Part shown: piece after piece, positions 39,550 through 48,589 of the stretch
Numbering within the stretch: the stretch's first letter is position 1
How the letters are laid out: every line of letters starts with the position of its first letter
Source: G963665925 sp963665925
Lineage (GTDB): Bacteria > Bacillota > Clostridia > Peptostreptococcales > Acidaminobacteraceae
Length of the DNA: 64,000 nt
NCBI GenBank assembly: GCA_963665925.1
Contig: OY762511.1
Location: 1,426,001-1,490,000, forward strand
Direction of reading: 5' to 3'
Notes under the pieces: model-generated
What the model was told of the DNA's origin: nothing
Databases searched by the model: none
The model's input: only the letters and a program-made list of their open reading frames with translations
Translations under genes and position numbers: made by a program

Positions 39550-39770
39550 CGACGATGAAGAATAGTAAGCAAGTGCCTGTCCTTAGAGAGTGAATCCGCT
39601 GGCTGAAAGATTCGCGATACGGACTTGTTGAACCTGCTTCTGAGCCCATGTAAAACCATGCGGGTGGACCCGTTATCGTCCGTAAAAGTGAGCATGCAGG
39701 AAACTGCTGCTAATTAGAGTGGTACCGCGACCTTTCGTCTCTATAGATTTGAGATGAAAGGTTTTTTTTA
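39550..39770 (+). promoter_or_regulatory. T-box riboswitch controlling proS
   Basis: A tRNA-sensing leader. The T-box sequence AGAGTGGTACCGCG is at 39716-39729, stem I carries AGTAAG near 39554 and AGAGAG near 39586, and a terminator (ACCTTTCGTCTC / GAGATGAAAGGT plus T run) ends at 39770. In the predicted specifier loop, CCT (39633-39635) is a proline codon, matching the downstream gene. Uncharged tRNA-Pro would stop termination and raise proS expression. Confidence 0.92.
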
Positions 39771-39846
39771 TTTTGAAGAATTCAAGGGAGTCATATCAAC
39801 TGAAATGTTACGTCAAGGTAACTGAAATAGTAAAGGAGTGAATTTT

Positions 39847-41568
39847 ATGAGAATGAATCGTATGTACATGCCAACGCTGCGTGAAGTTCCATCGGAAGCA
39901 GAACTGCCAAGCCATCAGCTGCTTCTAAGAGCGGGGATGATCCGAAAGCTCGTTGCTGGTGTGTATTCATTCTTGCCACTGGGACATCGAGTTTTCAAAA
40001 AGGTGGAGCAAATTGTAAGAGAAGAAATGGACAACATCGACAGCCAGGAAGTTCTCATGTCTGCCATTCAGCCAAAGGAACTCTGGGAAGAGTCTGGACG
40101 TTGGTCCAAGTTCGGACCTGAAATGTTCAGATTAAAGGACCGCAACGGTCGTGATTTCTGCCTGGGTCCAACGCATGAAGAAATCTTTACAGATCTGATC
40201 AAGAACGAACTGAAGTCTTACAAGCAGCTTCCGCTGAGTCTTTACCAGATTCAAACCAAGTATAGAGATGAGAAGCGTCCAAGATTTGGTCTGATTCGTG
40301 CGCGTGAATTCGTCATGAAGGACGCCTATACGTTTGATGTGGATGAAGCTGCCATGAAGGAAGCCTATGAACTTATGTGGGGTGCTTACGCAAGAGTCTT
40401 TGAGAGATGCGGCCTGAAGTTTAAAATTGTACAGGGTGACGCGGGCGCAATGGGCGACGGCGTATCACACGAATTCATTGCACTTTCTGAATATGGTGAG
40501 AGCTTCATCGCATACTGTGACAGCTGTGATTACGCAGCAACAGATGAGACTGCACAAGTGGTTTATGAAGTGGCTGAGCAGGATTCGTCTGCTGAAATGC
40601 AGAAGGTTTCAACGCCAGGTGTCAAGACGATAGAAGAGCTGGAGAAGTTTTTCAATGTGCCTGCAAGTGCCTTTGTGAAGACCCTTCTTTTCAAAGCGGT
40701 AGATGAAGTTGTGGCTGTAATGGTTCCAGGAGACCGTGAACTGAATGAAATCAAACTGATCAATGCACTGGGGTGTGCTGAGCATGAGCTTGAAATCGCA
40801 TCGGAAGAAGATGTTAAGGATGCGACTGGCTGCGACGTTGGCTTTGCTGGGCCAATTGGTCTGAAGAAAGGCATTCGTCTGCTTGTCGATGAACGCGTAG
40901 CGAAGATGACAAATATGATCGTCGGCGCCAACGAGACCGATTTCCATCTGACAGGTGTTGCTTATGGAAGAGATTTCGAAGGGGAAGTTTCAGGTGATAT
41001 GCTGATGGTAGTTGAAGGGGATTCCTGTCCTGTCTGCGGAAAGCCGCTGAGCATTGACAAGGGTATTGAGGTCGGCAACATATTCCAGCTGGGTCTGAAA
41101 TACTCAAAATCCCTCAATCTGCAATACCTTGATGAGAACGGAAAGAGCCAGTATGTGTGGATGGGTTCCCACGGAATCGGTATTTCGCGTACAATGGCTG
41201 CAATTATTGAGCAGTACTATGATGAAAAAGGGATTATGTGGCCTTTGGCGGTTGCACCATATCATGTCATTGTTACTGTGGTTGACCCTAAGAAGGCAGA
41301 CCAGCTTGAAGTGGGCGAAAAAATCTACGCGGACCTTAAAAAACGTGGCGTAGAAGTTGTTCTTGATGACAGAAAAGAGCGTGCGGGCGTGAAGTTCAAC
41401 GATGCTGAGCTCATCGGATTCCCACTGCGTGTGACAGTGGGTCGAGATGCTAAGGACGGACTGGTTGAATTCGGCGTACGCGGAAAAGACGATAAAGAAA
41501 AGATTGAAGCTGATAAGGCTGTTGAAGCTGTATTTTCACATTTTGAGGAAGTTGGTTTTGAGCTGTAG
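39847..41568 (+). CDS. proS: Prolyl-tRNA synthetase (bacterial type with editing domain)
   Basis: Charges tRNA-Pro with proline. Class II synthetase with motif 1 and 2 regions (EVLMSAIQPKELWEESGRW; TKYRDEKRPRFGLIRAREFVMKD), an inserted editing domain (residues ~220-390, VKTLLFKAVDEVVAVMVPGDRELN) and the C-terminal anticodon-binding domain. Motif 3 is SHGIGISR. The ATG at 39847 fits AAAGGAG (39832-39838). The upstream T-box senses tRNA-Pro charging. Confidence 0.96.
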   Translation: MRMNRMYMPTLREVPSEAELPSHQLLLRAGMIRKLVAGVYSFLPLGHRVFKKVEQIVREEMDNIDSQEVLMSAIQPKELWEESGRWSKFGPEMFRLKDRNGRDFCLGPTHEEIFTDLIKNELKSYKQLPLSLYQIQTKYRDEKRPRFGLIRAREFVMKDAYTFDVDEAAMKEAYELMWGAYARVFERCGLKFKIVQGDAGAMGDGVSHEFIALSEYGESFIAYCDSCDYAATDETAQVVYEVAEQDSSAEMQKVSTPGVKTIEELEKFFNVPASAFVKTLLFKAVDEVVAVMVPGDRELNEIKLINALGCAEHELEIASEEDVKDATGCDVGFAGPIGLKKGIRLLVDERVAKMTNMIVGANETDFHLTGVAYGRDFEGEVSGDMLMVVEGDSCPVCGKPLSIDKGIEVGNIFQLGLKYSKSLNLQYLDENGKSQYVWMGSHGIGISRTMAAIIEQYYDEKGIMWPLAVAPYHVIVTVVDPKKADQLEVGEKIYADLKKRGVEVVLDDRKERAGVKFNDAELIGFPLRVTVGRDAKDGLVEFGVRGKDDKEKIEADKAVEAVFSHFEEVGFEL

Positions 41569-41577
41569 GAGGCTATC

Positions 41578-41835
41578 ATGAGCGAGAACTATAAGAAGTT
41601 TCAAAATAAGGCCTGTGAGTATTTTCCCTGCCATAAAAACATTTCAGAGGAAGACTTTAACTGTCTCTTTTGTTACTGTCCTCTATACGCACTGAAGGAC
41701 AAGTGCGGCGGCAATTTTAAGATCACTCACGGGATTAAGGATTGTTCGGACTGTACAATTCCACATGGCAAGAACAGTTATGAATACATTATGAGCAAGA
41801 TGAATGCAATTATAGAGCTCGGAAGTGATTTTTAA
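41578..41835 (+). CDS. Cysteine-rich small-domain protein
   Basis: An 85-residue protein with conserved cysteines in CEYFPCHK, CLFCYCPLY, CGG and CSDCTIPH, matching the cysteine-rich small domain family (PF04071 as remembered), which probably binds zinc or an iron-sulfur group. The function is unknown. It starts nine bases after proS with a TAGGAGG site, so it is co-transcribed with it and likewise under T-box control. Confidence 0.88.
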   Translation: MSENYKKFQNKACEYFPCHKNISEEDFNCLFCYCPLYALKDKCGGNFKITHGIKDCSDCTIPHGKNSYEYIMSKMNAIIELGSDF

Positions 41836-41858
41836 GCAGAATAGCAATGCTTAAGTGG

Positions 41859-41892
41859 TCCCAGGCTGCCAGAAGGCGGTCTGGGATTTTTT
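41859..41892 (+). terminator. Terminator of the proS operon
   Basis: Stem TCCCAGGCTGCC / GGCGGTCTGGGA with loop AGAA and six T residues. Confidence 0.92.
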
Positions 41893-41918
41893 GCGTTTAC
41901 CACAGCCGGATATAGTTC

Positions 41919-41946
41919 TTGAATGTGTACTCGCACTTGTTATAAT
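41919..41946 (+). promoter_or_regulatory. gltX promoter
   Basis: TTGAAT, 16 bases, TATAAT. The short leader contains a hairpin (CCCGAAG / CTTTCGGG, 41974-41998). No T-box element is seen. Confidence 0.8.
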
Positions 41947-42054
41947 GTTATGATAGAATAAGTAGGCTATGTCCCGAAGTGCACTCAGACTTTCGGGTGA
42001 TTTTACAAATTAAGCGCCCCTATGCGGGCCTAAATGATAAGGAGGATTTTGCAA

Positions 42055-43539
42055 ATGTCTGTACGTGTAAGATTTGCGCCAAGTCCAACGGGTTATGTAC
42101 ATATCGGCTCGCTGCGAACGGCACTTTACGACTTTCTATACGCAAAGAAAAACAAGGGACAATACGTGCTTCGTATTGAAGATACTGACAGAACGCGTCT
42201 TGTAGAAGATGCCCTGGACAACCTGCTTGAAGCGGTAGCATGGGCTGGTGTCATGCATGACGAGGGTCCTGTGAAGAATGAAGCGGGCGAAATGGTTGAA
42301 CTGGGTGAAAAAGGCCCTTATGTCCAGTCAAACAGACTGCACATTTACAAGCCATACGTGGACCAGCTTATTGAGCAAGGTGACGCATATTACTGCTTCT
42401 GTTCAAAAGAGCGTCTTGATGCTGTTCGTGAAGAGAACAAGGCAAAGGGCATTTTTTCAGGCTATGATGGCCACTGTCGGGATCTGCCGCTTGAAGAAGC
42501 AAAGAAGCGTGTTGAAGCGGGCGAGTCTCATGTTGTTCGACTCAAGCTGCCTGAAGATAAGGAAATTGTCATCGATGATATGGTGCGTGGCCGTGTTGTC
42601 ATGAACACAAGTGATTCGGATGACCAGGTTCTGCTTAAGGCGGATGGTTTCCCGACTTATCATATGGCTGTTATTGTAGATGACCATCTCATGGGCATTA
42701 CACATATTATCCGTGGTGAAGAATGGCTGCCTTCAACACCAAAGCATATCGTGCTTTACGAGATGCTTGGATGGGAGATTCCAAAGTATGCACATCTTCC
42801 AAATATCCTGAACAGCGAAAAGAAAAAGCTTTCAAAGCGTCATGGCGATGTATCGGTAGAAGACTTCAAAAAGAAAGGCTATCTGCCAGAAGCACTCGTG
42901 AACTTCCTTGCACTTGTGGGCTGGAGTCCAGAAGGCGATCAGGAAATTATGACAATGGAAGAAATGATCGAGAAATTCTCTTTCGACCGCGTGTCGAAAT
43001 CAGGTGGTGTGTTTGATGTTCAGAAGCTGAACTGGATGAACAACCATTATATTAAAGAAGCGGATCTTGCGCGTCTGACAGATATGGCTATGCCATACGT
43101 TGTAGAGGCAGGTCAGGTTTCTGAAGCAGAACTGGCAGAAAAGCGTGCCTGGATTTCAAGAATTGTTGACCTTTCAAGAGAGTATCTTGAATACATGTCA
43201 CAGATTCCAAAGCATGTTGCACTCTTTATGGGTGATGAGGTGGTTCTTGAAGACGATGAAGCGAAGGAAATGGTTGAGATGGACCATGTTCCTGGCATGC
43301 TGAATGTTCTGAAGGCACAGCTGGCAGAGCTTGAAGCCTTTGACGCTGCTTCTGTAAAGAAGGCTTTCAAAGCGACACAAAAAGAGTCTGGTGTAAAAGG
43401 CAAAAACCTGTTTATGTGTACAAGGGTTGCGCTGACAGGTGCCGTTCACGGACCAGACTTGATGGAGATTATTTCCATATTGGGTCCTGAGGGTGCTGTG
43501 AAGCGTGTTGATTTTACGCTTGAGAACCTGTGTAAGTAA
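42055..43539 (+). CDS. gltX: Glutamyl-tRNA synthetase
   Basis: Class I synthetase that charges tRNA-Glu; in many Clostridia and Bacilli it also mischarges tRNA-Gln for GatCAB to correct. The HIGH motif is HIGS (residues ~15-18) within FAPSPTGYVHIGSLRTALYD, and the KMSKS-type motif is KKLSKRHGD near residue 256. The ATG at 42055 lies behind AAGGAGG; the frame opens 21 bases earlier, before that site. A terminator follows. Confidence 0.96.
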   Translation: MSVRVRFAPSPTGYVHIGSLRTALYDFLYAKKNKGQYVLRIEDTDRTRLVEDALDNLLEAVAWAGVMHDEGPVKNEAGEMVELGEKGPYVQSNRLHIYKPYVDQLIEQGDAYYCFCSKERLDAVREENKAKGIFSGYDGHCRDLPLEEAKKRVEAGESHVVRLKLPEDKEIVIDDMVRGRVVMNTSDSDDQVLLKADGFPTYHMAVIVDDHLMGITHIIRGEEWLPSTPKHIVLYEMLGWEIPKYAHLPNILNSEKKKLSKRHGDVSVEDFKKKGYLPEALVNFLALVGWSPEGDQEIMTMEEMIEKFSFDRVSKSGGVFDVQKLNWMNNHYIKEADLARLTDMAMPYVVEAGQVSEAELAEKRAWISRIVDLSREYLEYMSQIPKHVALFMGDEVVLEDDEAKEMVEMDHVPGMLNVLKAQLAELEAFDAASVKKAFKATQKESGVKGKNLFMCTRVALTGAVHGPDLMEIISILGPEGAVKRVDFTLENLCK

Positions 43540-43580
43540 GGTCTGAGCAGTACAGCATTATCAACCAGTTTTTAAGACAA

Positions 43581-43610
43581 AGGCGTCTGAAGAAATTCAG
43601 GCGTCTTTTT
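43581..43610 (+). terminator. Terminator after gltX
   Basis: Stem GGCGTCTGAA / TTCAGGCGTC (two wobble pairs) with a GAAA loop, then TTTTT. Confidence 0.85.
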
Positions 43611-43690
43611 GCCTTTTTTGGAGAAGACAGATGCGTGGTGTGTCAAATCATGATTATTTGAGTGCGCTTTGACTTCTGACAATGCGTGAG

Positions 43691-43710
43691 ATGTTGCGTA
43701 AACGTAACAT
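43691..43710. promoter_or_regulatory. Palindromic site upstream of the chemoreceptor gene
   Basis: ATGTTGCGTAAACGTAACAT is a 20-base palindrome with a single mismatched pair, in the otherwise AT-rich, gene-free spacer 43611-43847. It could be an operator for the chemoreceptor gene. The spacing does not fit a CcpA cre site. Confidence 0.4.
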
Positions 43711-43868
43711 TTCTTAGGGGCTCGAAACGACAAAGTATTTTGATTATATGTTAATATAGGTAATAATAAAGAGTGAGAATTAACAGACTATTTAAAATTC
43801 TCAATTTATTTTGCACTTATTATTAAATTTTTGTTCATTCCGAAAGTATGGAGAAAGGGGATTTCGGC

Positions 43869-46142
43869 TTGAAGAGTTTGAGAAACAAAATTATTTTACC
43901 TGTGGTGCTGGTGGCATTCATAGGAATAGCTGTGCTTGCGTCCTTAGTGTATGCGCAGGCCAGTTCAAGGCTGACAGCCAATATTGAGACGCTTGTTGAG
44001 GATAAGGTCAATAAGCTGGTGATATCGACAGACTCTCAGATAATCCAGTGGAGGGATCAGGTGGAGATGCTGTCATTGATGGATTTCGTACGTGGCAACA
44101 ATTTCAATCAGCTCCAGGTATTTGTCAGAAAAACCAATGTCTTTGACGATTTTGACGCCCTGATTATGGTTGATATGAAGGGGAATTACAGGGGGACCGA
44201 CAGGACCAAGGGAAGCGTTAGCGATCAGGCGTTTTTCGAAAGGGTCATGTCCGGAGAGATGGTGATTACCGACCCCATGCTTTCCCGCGATGGAAAGCAA
44301 AATGAAATCCTTGTCGCTGCACCTGTATATGATGACTATGGTCAGGCGACTGGTGTGATTGGTGGCTATATTGAGCTTTCAAAGCTGACGGGGATCATAA
44401 ACGATGAACGCCTGGGCGAATCGGGATATGCCTTTATGGCAACTCAGGATGGCAATGTCGTTGCCCACAAGGATGCCGATAAAATCATGTCGGACAATGT
44501 TCTGGCAGACAAACCGGAGTCCTTTACAGCCGTATCTTCAAAAATGGTGGAAGGCATTTCGGCGGTTGAAACCTATACATACGATGGTGAAAAGAAAATC
44601 ATTGCATATGCGCCCGTTCCGACGACCGGATGGCCGCTTGCCATGACTGCAACCTATAAGGAAGTGACAAAGGATGTCGCAGTGCTGGGGCAGACCATGC
44701 TGCTTATCGGCCTGGTTCTCGTCGGCGTATTGGCGGCAATCGTATTTGTTGTTGTCAGTCGGTCTGTGAAGCCGCTTGCTGAAATGACACGCCTTACAGA
44801 AGCCATAGCACAGGGCGATTTGAGTGTGCGTGTTGCTGTGAAGACCAAGGACGAGGTTGGTGCACTTGCGCAGAATTTCAATATCATGGTCGAAGGTATG
44901 CAGGGACTTATTCGGGATATGTCCTCTATGAGCAACAAGGTGCTGGGAACCTCTGAACTGATGATGACCTCAACTGGCGAGGCGAGCCGTGTTTCCGAGC
45001 AGGTTGCTGAAACCATTTCAGAGGTGGCACGGGGTGCCAGTGAGCAGTCAGTTGCTGCCCAGGAGTCCAGCGAGATGGTTCAGAAGCTGATTGAAGGCAT
45101 TGGAAGAATATCTGTAAATGCAGGGGAGTCGGAGTCCATGACGGTTCAGGCCAAAGACCGTGTCGACATTGGGCTGGAAACGGTCATGGAACAAAAGGAA
45201 ACCATGGTTCTCAACAAGGAAGCCACAGAGCAGGTCGGCCTTAAAGTAGATGCGCTCAGCGAAAAATCTGATAAAATCGGAAAAATAGCCGATGTCATTA
45301 CCAACATTGCCGGACAGACCAACCTTCTCGCACTGAATGCATCCATTGAAGCGGCGCGTGCAGGTGAACATGGCAGGGGTTTTGCCGTCGTGGCGGACGA
45401 GGTTAGAAAACTTGCTGAGGAATCCGCAAATGCGGCGCAGGGTATTGGAAGCCTTCTTCTTGAAATCAGAAGCGGCATAGAGGATGCAGTTGGTGAAATG
45501 GCCAAAGTGGATGCAATTGTGGACACACAGGAAAAGGCTGTTGAAAGAACCACGGGTGCTTTTGATGACATTCTCAAAGCGGTTGAAGCTGTGATGACCA
45601 ACATCGATGATATGACAAAGGAAGCTGGCGAACTGACGTCCTTCTCACTGGTGGTTGGAGAGAACATTGAAAATATTGCCAGCATCACCGAAGAAAATGC
45701 AGCAGGCACGGAAGAGGTATCGGCTTCAACCGAGGAGCAGACTGCGTCCATTCAGCAAATTGCATCTTCTGCGGCTGAATTGGCAGATCTTGCAGGAGAG
45801 CTTCAGGTTTCCATTTCAAAGTTCAGTGTGGATGCTGAAAGGGTTTCAAGTACAGTCGCACACGAATATGAACCAGAGGGTCATGACACCCTGGGGGCAT
45901 TGACGGAGGGTACGCTTCCACAAGGCGTAAGCTTTGTAGAAGGTGAATCAGAAGCTGCACAGGCTTGGGACTGGGATACCGATGAAGCCCAGGATATGAC
46001 GGATGTGGATGTACACGTTCTGGAGCCAGCCTTGGAGACGGTGCTGGATATGGACGGTGAAATCCATGCGAATGACTCGGAGGCGGAAGAAGTTGCCGAA
46101 GAGGCCCTTGAAATGATGGTATCTGACAAGGAATCTGTTTAG
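43869..46142 (+). CDS. Methyl-accepting chemotaxis protein with long acidic tail
   Basis: A transmembrane chemoreceptor. TM1 (residues ~8-27), extracytoplasmic double-Cache-type sensor (~30-265), TM2 (~275-296), HAMP (~298-350) and a signalling domain with the conserved tip NLLALNASIEAARAGEHGRGFAVVADEV. Cache domains of this kind usually bind amino acids or carboxylates. The last ~95 residues after the signalling coil are strongly acidic (for example DWDTDEAQDMTDVD) and not part of the usual fold; no CheR-binding pentapeptide is at the end. An ATG at 43848 is in frame, but the TTG at 43869 has the ribosome site AGAAAGGGG. It is a single-gene unit with no other chemotaxis gene nearby. Confidence 0.9.
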   Translation: MKSLRNKIILPVVLVAFIGIAVLASLVYAQASSRLTANIETLVEDKVNKLVISTDSQIIQWRDQVEMLSLMDFVRGNNFNQLQVFVRKTNVFDDFDALIMVDMKGNYRGTDRTKGSVSDQAFFERVMSGEMVITDPMLSRDGKQNEILVAAPVYDDYGQATGVIGGYIELSKLTGIINDERLGESGYAFMATQDGNVVAHKDADKIMSDNVLADKPESFTAVSSKMVEGISAVETYTYDGEKKIIAYAPVPTTGWPLAMTATYKEVTKDVAVLGQTMLLIGLVLVGVLAAIVFVVVSRSVKPLAEMTRLTEAIAQGDLSVRVAVKTKDEVGALAQNFNIMVEGMQGLIRDMSSMSNKVLGTSELMMTSTGEASRVSEQVAETISEVARGASEQSVAAQESSEMVQKLIEGIGRISVNAGESESMTVQAKDRVDIGLETVMEQKETMVLNKEATEQVGLKVDALSEKSDKIGKIADVITNIAGQTNLLALNASIEAARAGEHGRGFAVVADEVRKLAEESANAAQGIGSLLLEIRSGIEDAVGEMAKVDAIVDTQEKAVERTTGAFDDILKAVEAVMTNIDDMTKEAGELTSFSLVVGENIENIASITEENAAGTEEVSASTEEQTASIQQIASSAAELADLAGELQVSISKFSVDAERVSSTVAHEYEPEGHDTLGALTEGTLPQGVSFVEGESEAAQAWDWDTDEAQDMTDVDVHVLEPALETVLDMDGEIHANDSEAEEVAEEALEMMVSDKESV

Positions 46143-46242
46143 GGTATGGCATATAAAAGACGATCTGCGAGTCTACTAAGCATATGTGATCAGAGCGACT
46201 TTTATTTAGCAACGCAGTATTTCAGAGTTTTTCTACAGTCTG

Positions 46243-46268
46243 GGCGGGGTCTAAGGACCCCGCCTTTT
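46243..46268 (+). terminator. Terminator after the chemoreceptor gene
   Basis: Stem GGCGGGGTC / GACCCCGCC with a four-base loop, followed by TTTT. Confidence 0.9.
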
Positions 46269-46285
46269 GCTGCCCATCAAAAGAC

Positions 46286-46314
46286 TTGAACGTCTGCGGT
46301 GTATGTGGTATTGT
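46286..46314 (+). promoter_or_regulatory. cysS promoter
   Basis: TTGAAC, 17 bases, TATTGT with an extended TGG before the -10. Confidence 0.75.
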
Positions 46315-46369
46315 AAAAGCAACAAAAACGTAGAGTTATGTAGAGTTATAATGAAACAATGAAACACTG

Positions 46370-46620
46370 TGATCAGGAGAGTACGGCGCCGCGTGGGTAA
46401 AGAGAGAGAAGGTCAGAGGCTGAAAACCTTCTTACTTGATGAAGTGCTTGAAATGCACCTGTGAGTGGATTACCGAAATTGGGTACACTAAGTATGACAA
46501 GAGTAGGCTAATACGGGTTACGCCGTTACCTGTTTTACGAGTAGCTTGCAGGCAAGATGTGCAGGCTGAAGCAAAGTGGAATCGTGGCCCCCTGCCTTTG
46601 TTGGTTAGGGGGCTATTTTA
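46370..46620 (+). promoter_or_regulatory. T-box riboswitch controlling cysS
   Basis: AGAGAGAG near 46401 and GGCTGAAA near 46418 belong to stem I. In the predicted specifier loop GAAATGCA, TGC (46454-46456) is a cysteine codon. The T-box sequence AAAGTGGAATCGTGG (46573-46587) departs slightly from the usual AGGGTGGNACCGCG. The terminator arms GGCCCCCT / AGGGGGC end near 46614. The spacer 46143-46369 otherwise holds only a terminator and promoter. Confidence 0.88.
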
Positions 46621-46693
46621 ATGATACGAAAGCGTGTGAATAGACGCTGGCTTGGGTCGACTGAGGGGACCATGGCGTTGAAAGGAGCAGGTT

Positions 46694-48094
46694 ATGAAGT
46701 TATACAATAGCATGACAAGGAAAAAAGAAGAGTTCGTGCCGATAACACCCGGTGAGGTGAAAATGTATGTATGCGGTCCGACGGTCTATAATTTCTTCCA
46801 TATAGGTAATGCAAGACCATTCATTGTCTTTGATATTCTAAGAAGATACTTCGAGTACCGCGGATTTGCGGTTAAGTATATTCAAAACTTTACGGATGTG
46901 GATGACAAGATCATCAACAAAGCCAATGAAGAAGGTGTGTCTTCCATAGAAATCAGCGAGAAGTATATCACGGAGTATTTTAAGGATGCAGATGCCCTTG
47001 GTGTTAAGCGTGCATCCCATCATCCTAAGGTGACTGAAACAATGCAGGACATTATTTCTTTCATTGAAGTGCTCATCAATAAAGGCTATGCTTATGCAAA
47101 AGAGGGCGATGTGTTCTTTGATTCTGAAGCTTTTAATGGATATGGCAAGCTTTCGGGTCAAAATATCGAGGAGCTTGATTCCGGTTCGAGAATTGATGTG
47201 GATTCCCGAAAAAAACATCCGTCCGATTTCGTACTTTGGAAAGCTAAGAAGCCGGGTGAGCCTGCATGGGAAAGTCCATGGGGGGAAGGACGTCCTGGAT
47301 GGCATATTGAATGTTCAGTCATGAGTACGAAATTCCTCGGAGAAACAATCGATATTCATGCCGGCGGTCAGGATCTGATTTTCCCGCATCATGAGAATGA
47401 AATCGCACAGTCAGAAGCCTATTCAGGAAAAACATACGTGAATTACTGGATGCACAATGGCTATATCAATATCAACAATGAAAAGATGTCCAAGTCAAAG
47501 GGCAATTTCTTCACGGTGAGAGAAATACTTGAAGAATACGATGCGGAGGTTGTACGTTTCTTTATGCTTTCTGCGCATTACAGAAATCCGATCAACTTCA
47601 GCAGAGAACTTATTCAGGCGGCAGAGAACGGTCTTGAGAGACTTTACAACGCTAAGGAAAACCTGGAGTACTTCCTTGAAAATGCCCGTGAAGCGAATTA
47701 CCTGGAAGGCGAAAAGACAGTTGTGGATACACTGGCGGTATACAGAGAGAAGTTCATTGAGGCAATGGATGACGATATGAATACGGCAGATGCCATTGCC
47801 GCCATTTTTGAGCTCGTTCGTGAAATCAACATCAAGGTTACAGCAGAGGCATCGGCAGCGCTTGACCAGTATGCGCTTGACCTTCTTGGTGAGCTTAGTG
47901 ATGTGCTTGGATTCCTTGGCAGGGAAAAGGGCGATATCGACGTTGAAATTGAAGAACTTATTGAGCGCCGTCAGGAAGCTAGAGCGACAAAGAACTGGGC
48001 AGAGGCAGATAAAATCCGTGATGAACTCAAGGAGCGCGGCATCGTGCTTGAAGATACGGCACAAGGCGTAAAATGGTCATATGCAAAGAATTAA
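46694..48094 (+). CDS. cysS: Cysteinyl-tRNA synthetase
   Basis: Charges tRNA-Cys. Class I synthetase with the zinc ligand Cys and HIGH motif in YVCGPTVYNFFHIGNARPF (residues ~26-44), the second zinc region WHIECSVMS, HENE and KMSKSKGNF (near 266). 466 residues; ATG behind AAAGGAG. The upstream T-box reads the Cys codon. mrnC follows 12 bases later, so the T-box also affects the genes behind it. Confidence 0.97.
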   Translation: MKLYNSMTRKKEEFVPITPGEVKMYVCGPTVYNFFHIGNARPFIVFDILRRYFEYRGFAVKYIQNFTDVDDKIINKANEEGVSSIEISEKYITEYFKDADALGVKRASHHPKVTETMQDIISFIEVLINKGYAYAKEGDVFFDSEAFNGYGKLSGQNIEELDSGSRIDVDSRKKHPSDFVLWKAKKPGEPAWESPWGEGRPGWHIECSVMSTKFLGETIDIHAGGQDLIFPHHENEIAQSEAYSGKTYVNYWMHNGYININNEKMSKSKGNFFTVREILEEYDAEVVRFFMLSAHYRNPINFSRELIQAAENGLERLYNAKENLEYFLENAREANYLEGEKTVVDTLAVYREKFIEAMDDDMNTADAIAAIFELVREINIKVTAEASAALDQYALDLLGELSDVLGFLGREKGDIDVEIEELIERRQEARATKNWAEADKIRDELKERGIVLEDTAQGVKWSYAKN

Positions 48095-48106
48095 TGGAGC
48101 TGTTTA

Positions 48107-48589
48107 ATGGAATCTTTTTTAGCGAAAATTGGAATGAACACAATGGATGAGGCTGGGGTTCGACAGATGAACCCTCTTGTCCTGGCTTATATTGGGGACT
48201 CAGTCTACGATCTGTATGTGAGGACCTATATCGTCCACGAAAAGAAAGGCATGGTCAACGAGCTGAACAAAAAGGCAGTTGGCTTTGTCAATGCAAGTGC
48301 TCAAGCATTTGCTGTGCGTGCACTGGACACGTTTTTAACAGATGAGGAAAAAGGTATGATCCGTAGAGGTCGCAACCAAAAATCCATATCCGTACCTCGA
48401 AACGCCAATATGTCGGAGTATCGATACGCGACGGGCTTCGAAGCCATGTTGGGCACACTGTTTTTAAGAGGAGACAAGGACCGGATACAGGATATTATGG
48501 TAAAGGCGATTCATGCCATAGAAAATCGTGAAAGCATTGAACGAGAAATGCGTATCGTGAAAAAGGATGGCGAATCAGATGAATCGTAG
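48107..48589 (+). CDS. mrnC: Mini-ribonuclease III
   Basis: A 160-residue RNase III catalytic domain without the double-stranded RNA-binding domain; it matures 23S rRNA in Bacillus. The active-site signature NPLVLAYIGDSVYDLYVR (residues ~22-39) and FEAMLGTLFL (~108) are present. It lies in the conserved cysS-mrnC-rlmB cluster, where all products act on translation components. Confidence 0.95.
   Translation: MESFLAKIGMNTMDEAGVRQMNPLVLAYIGDSVYDLYVRTYIVHEKKGMVNELNKKAVGFVNASAQAFAVRALDTFLTDEEKGMIRRGRNQKSISVPRNANMSEYRYATGFEAMLGTLFLRGDKDRIQDIMVKAIHAIENRESIEREMRIVKKDGESDES

Noticed and set aside
43691..43710. CcpA (cre) site upstream of the chemoreceptor
   Set aside because: Around the central CG the flanking TG and CA are not at the needed distances.
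46436..46621. 61-codon open frame before cysS
   Set aside because: It lies inside the T-box leader and ends within the terminator.
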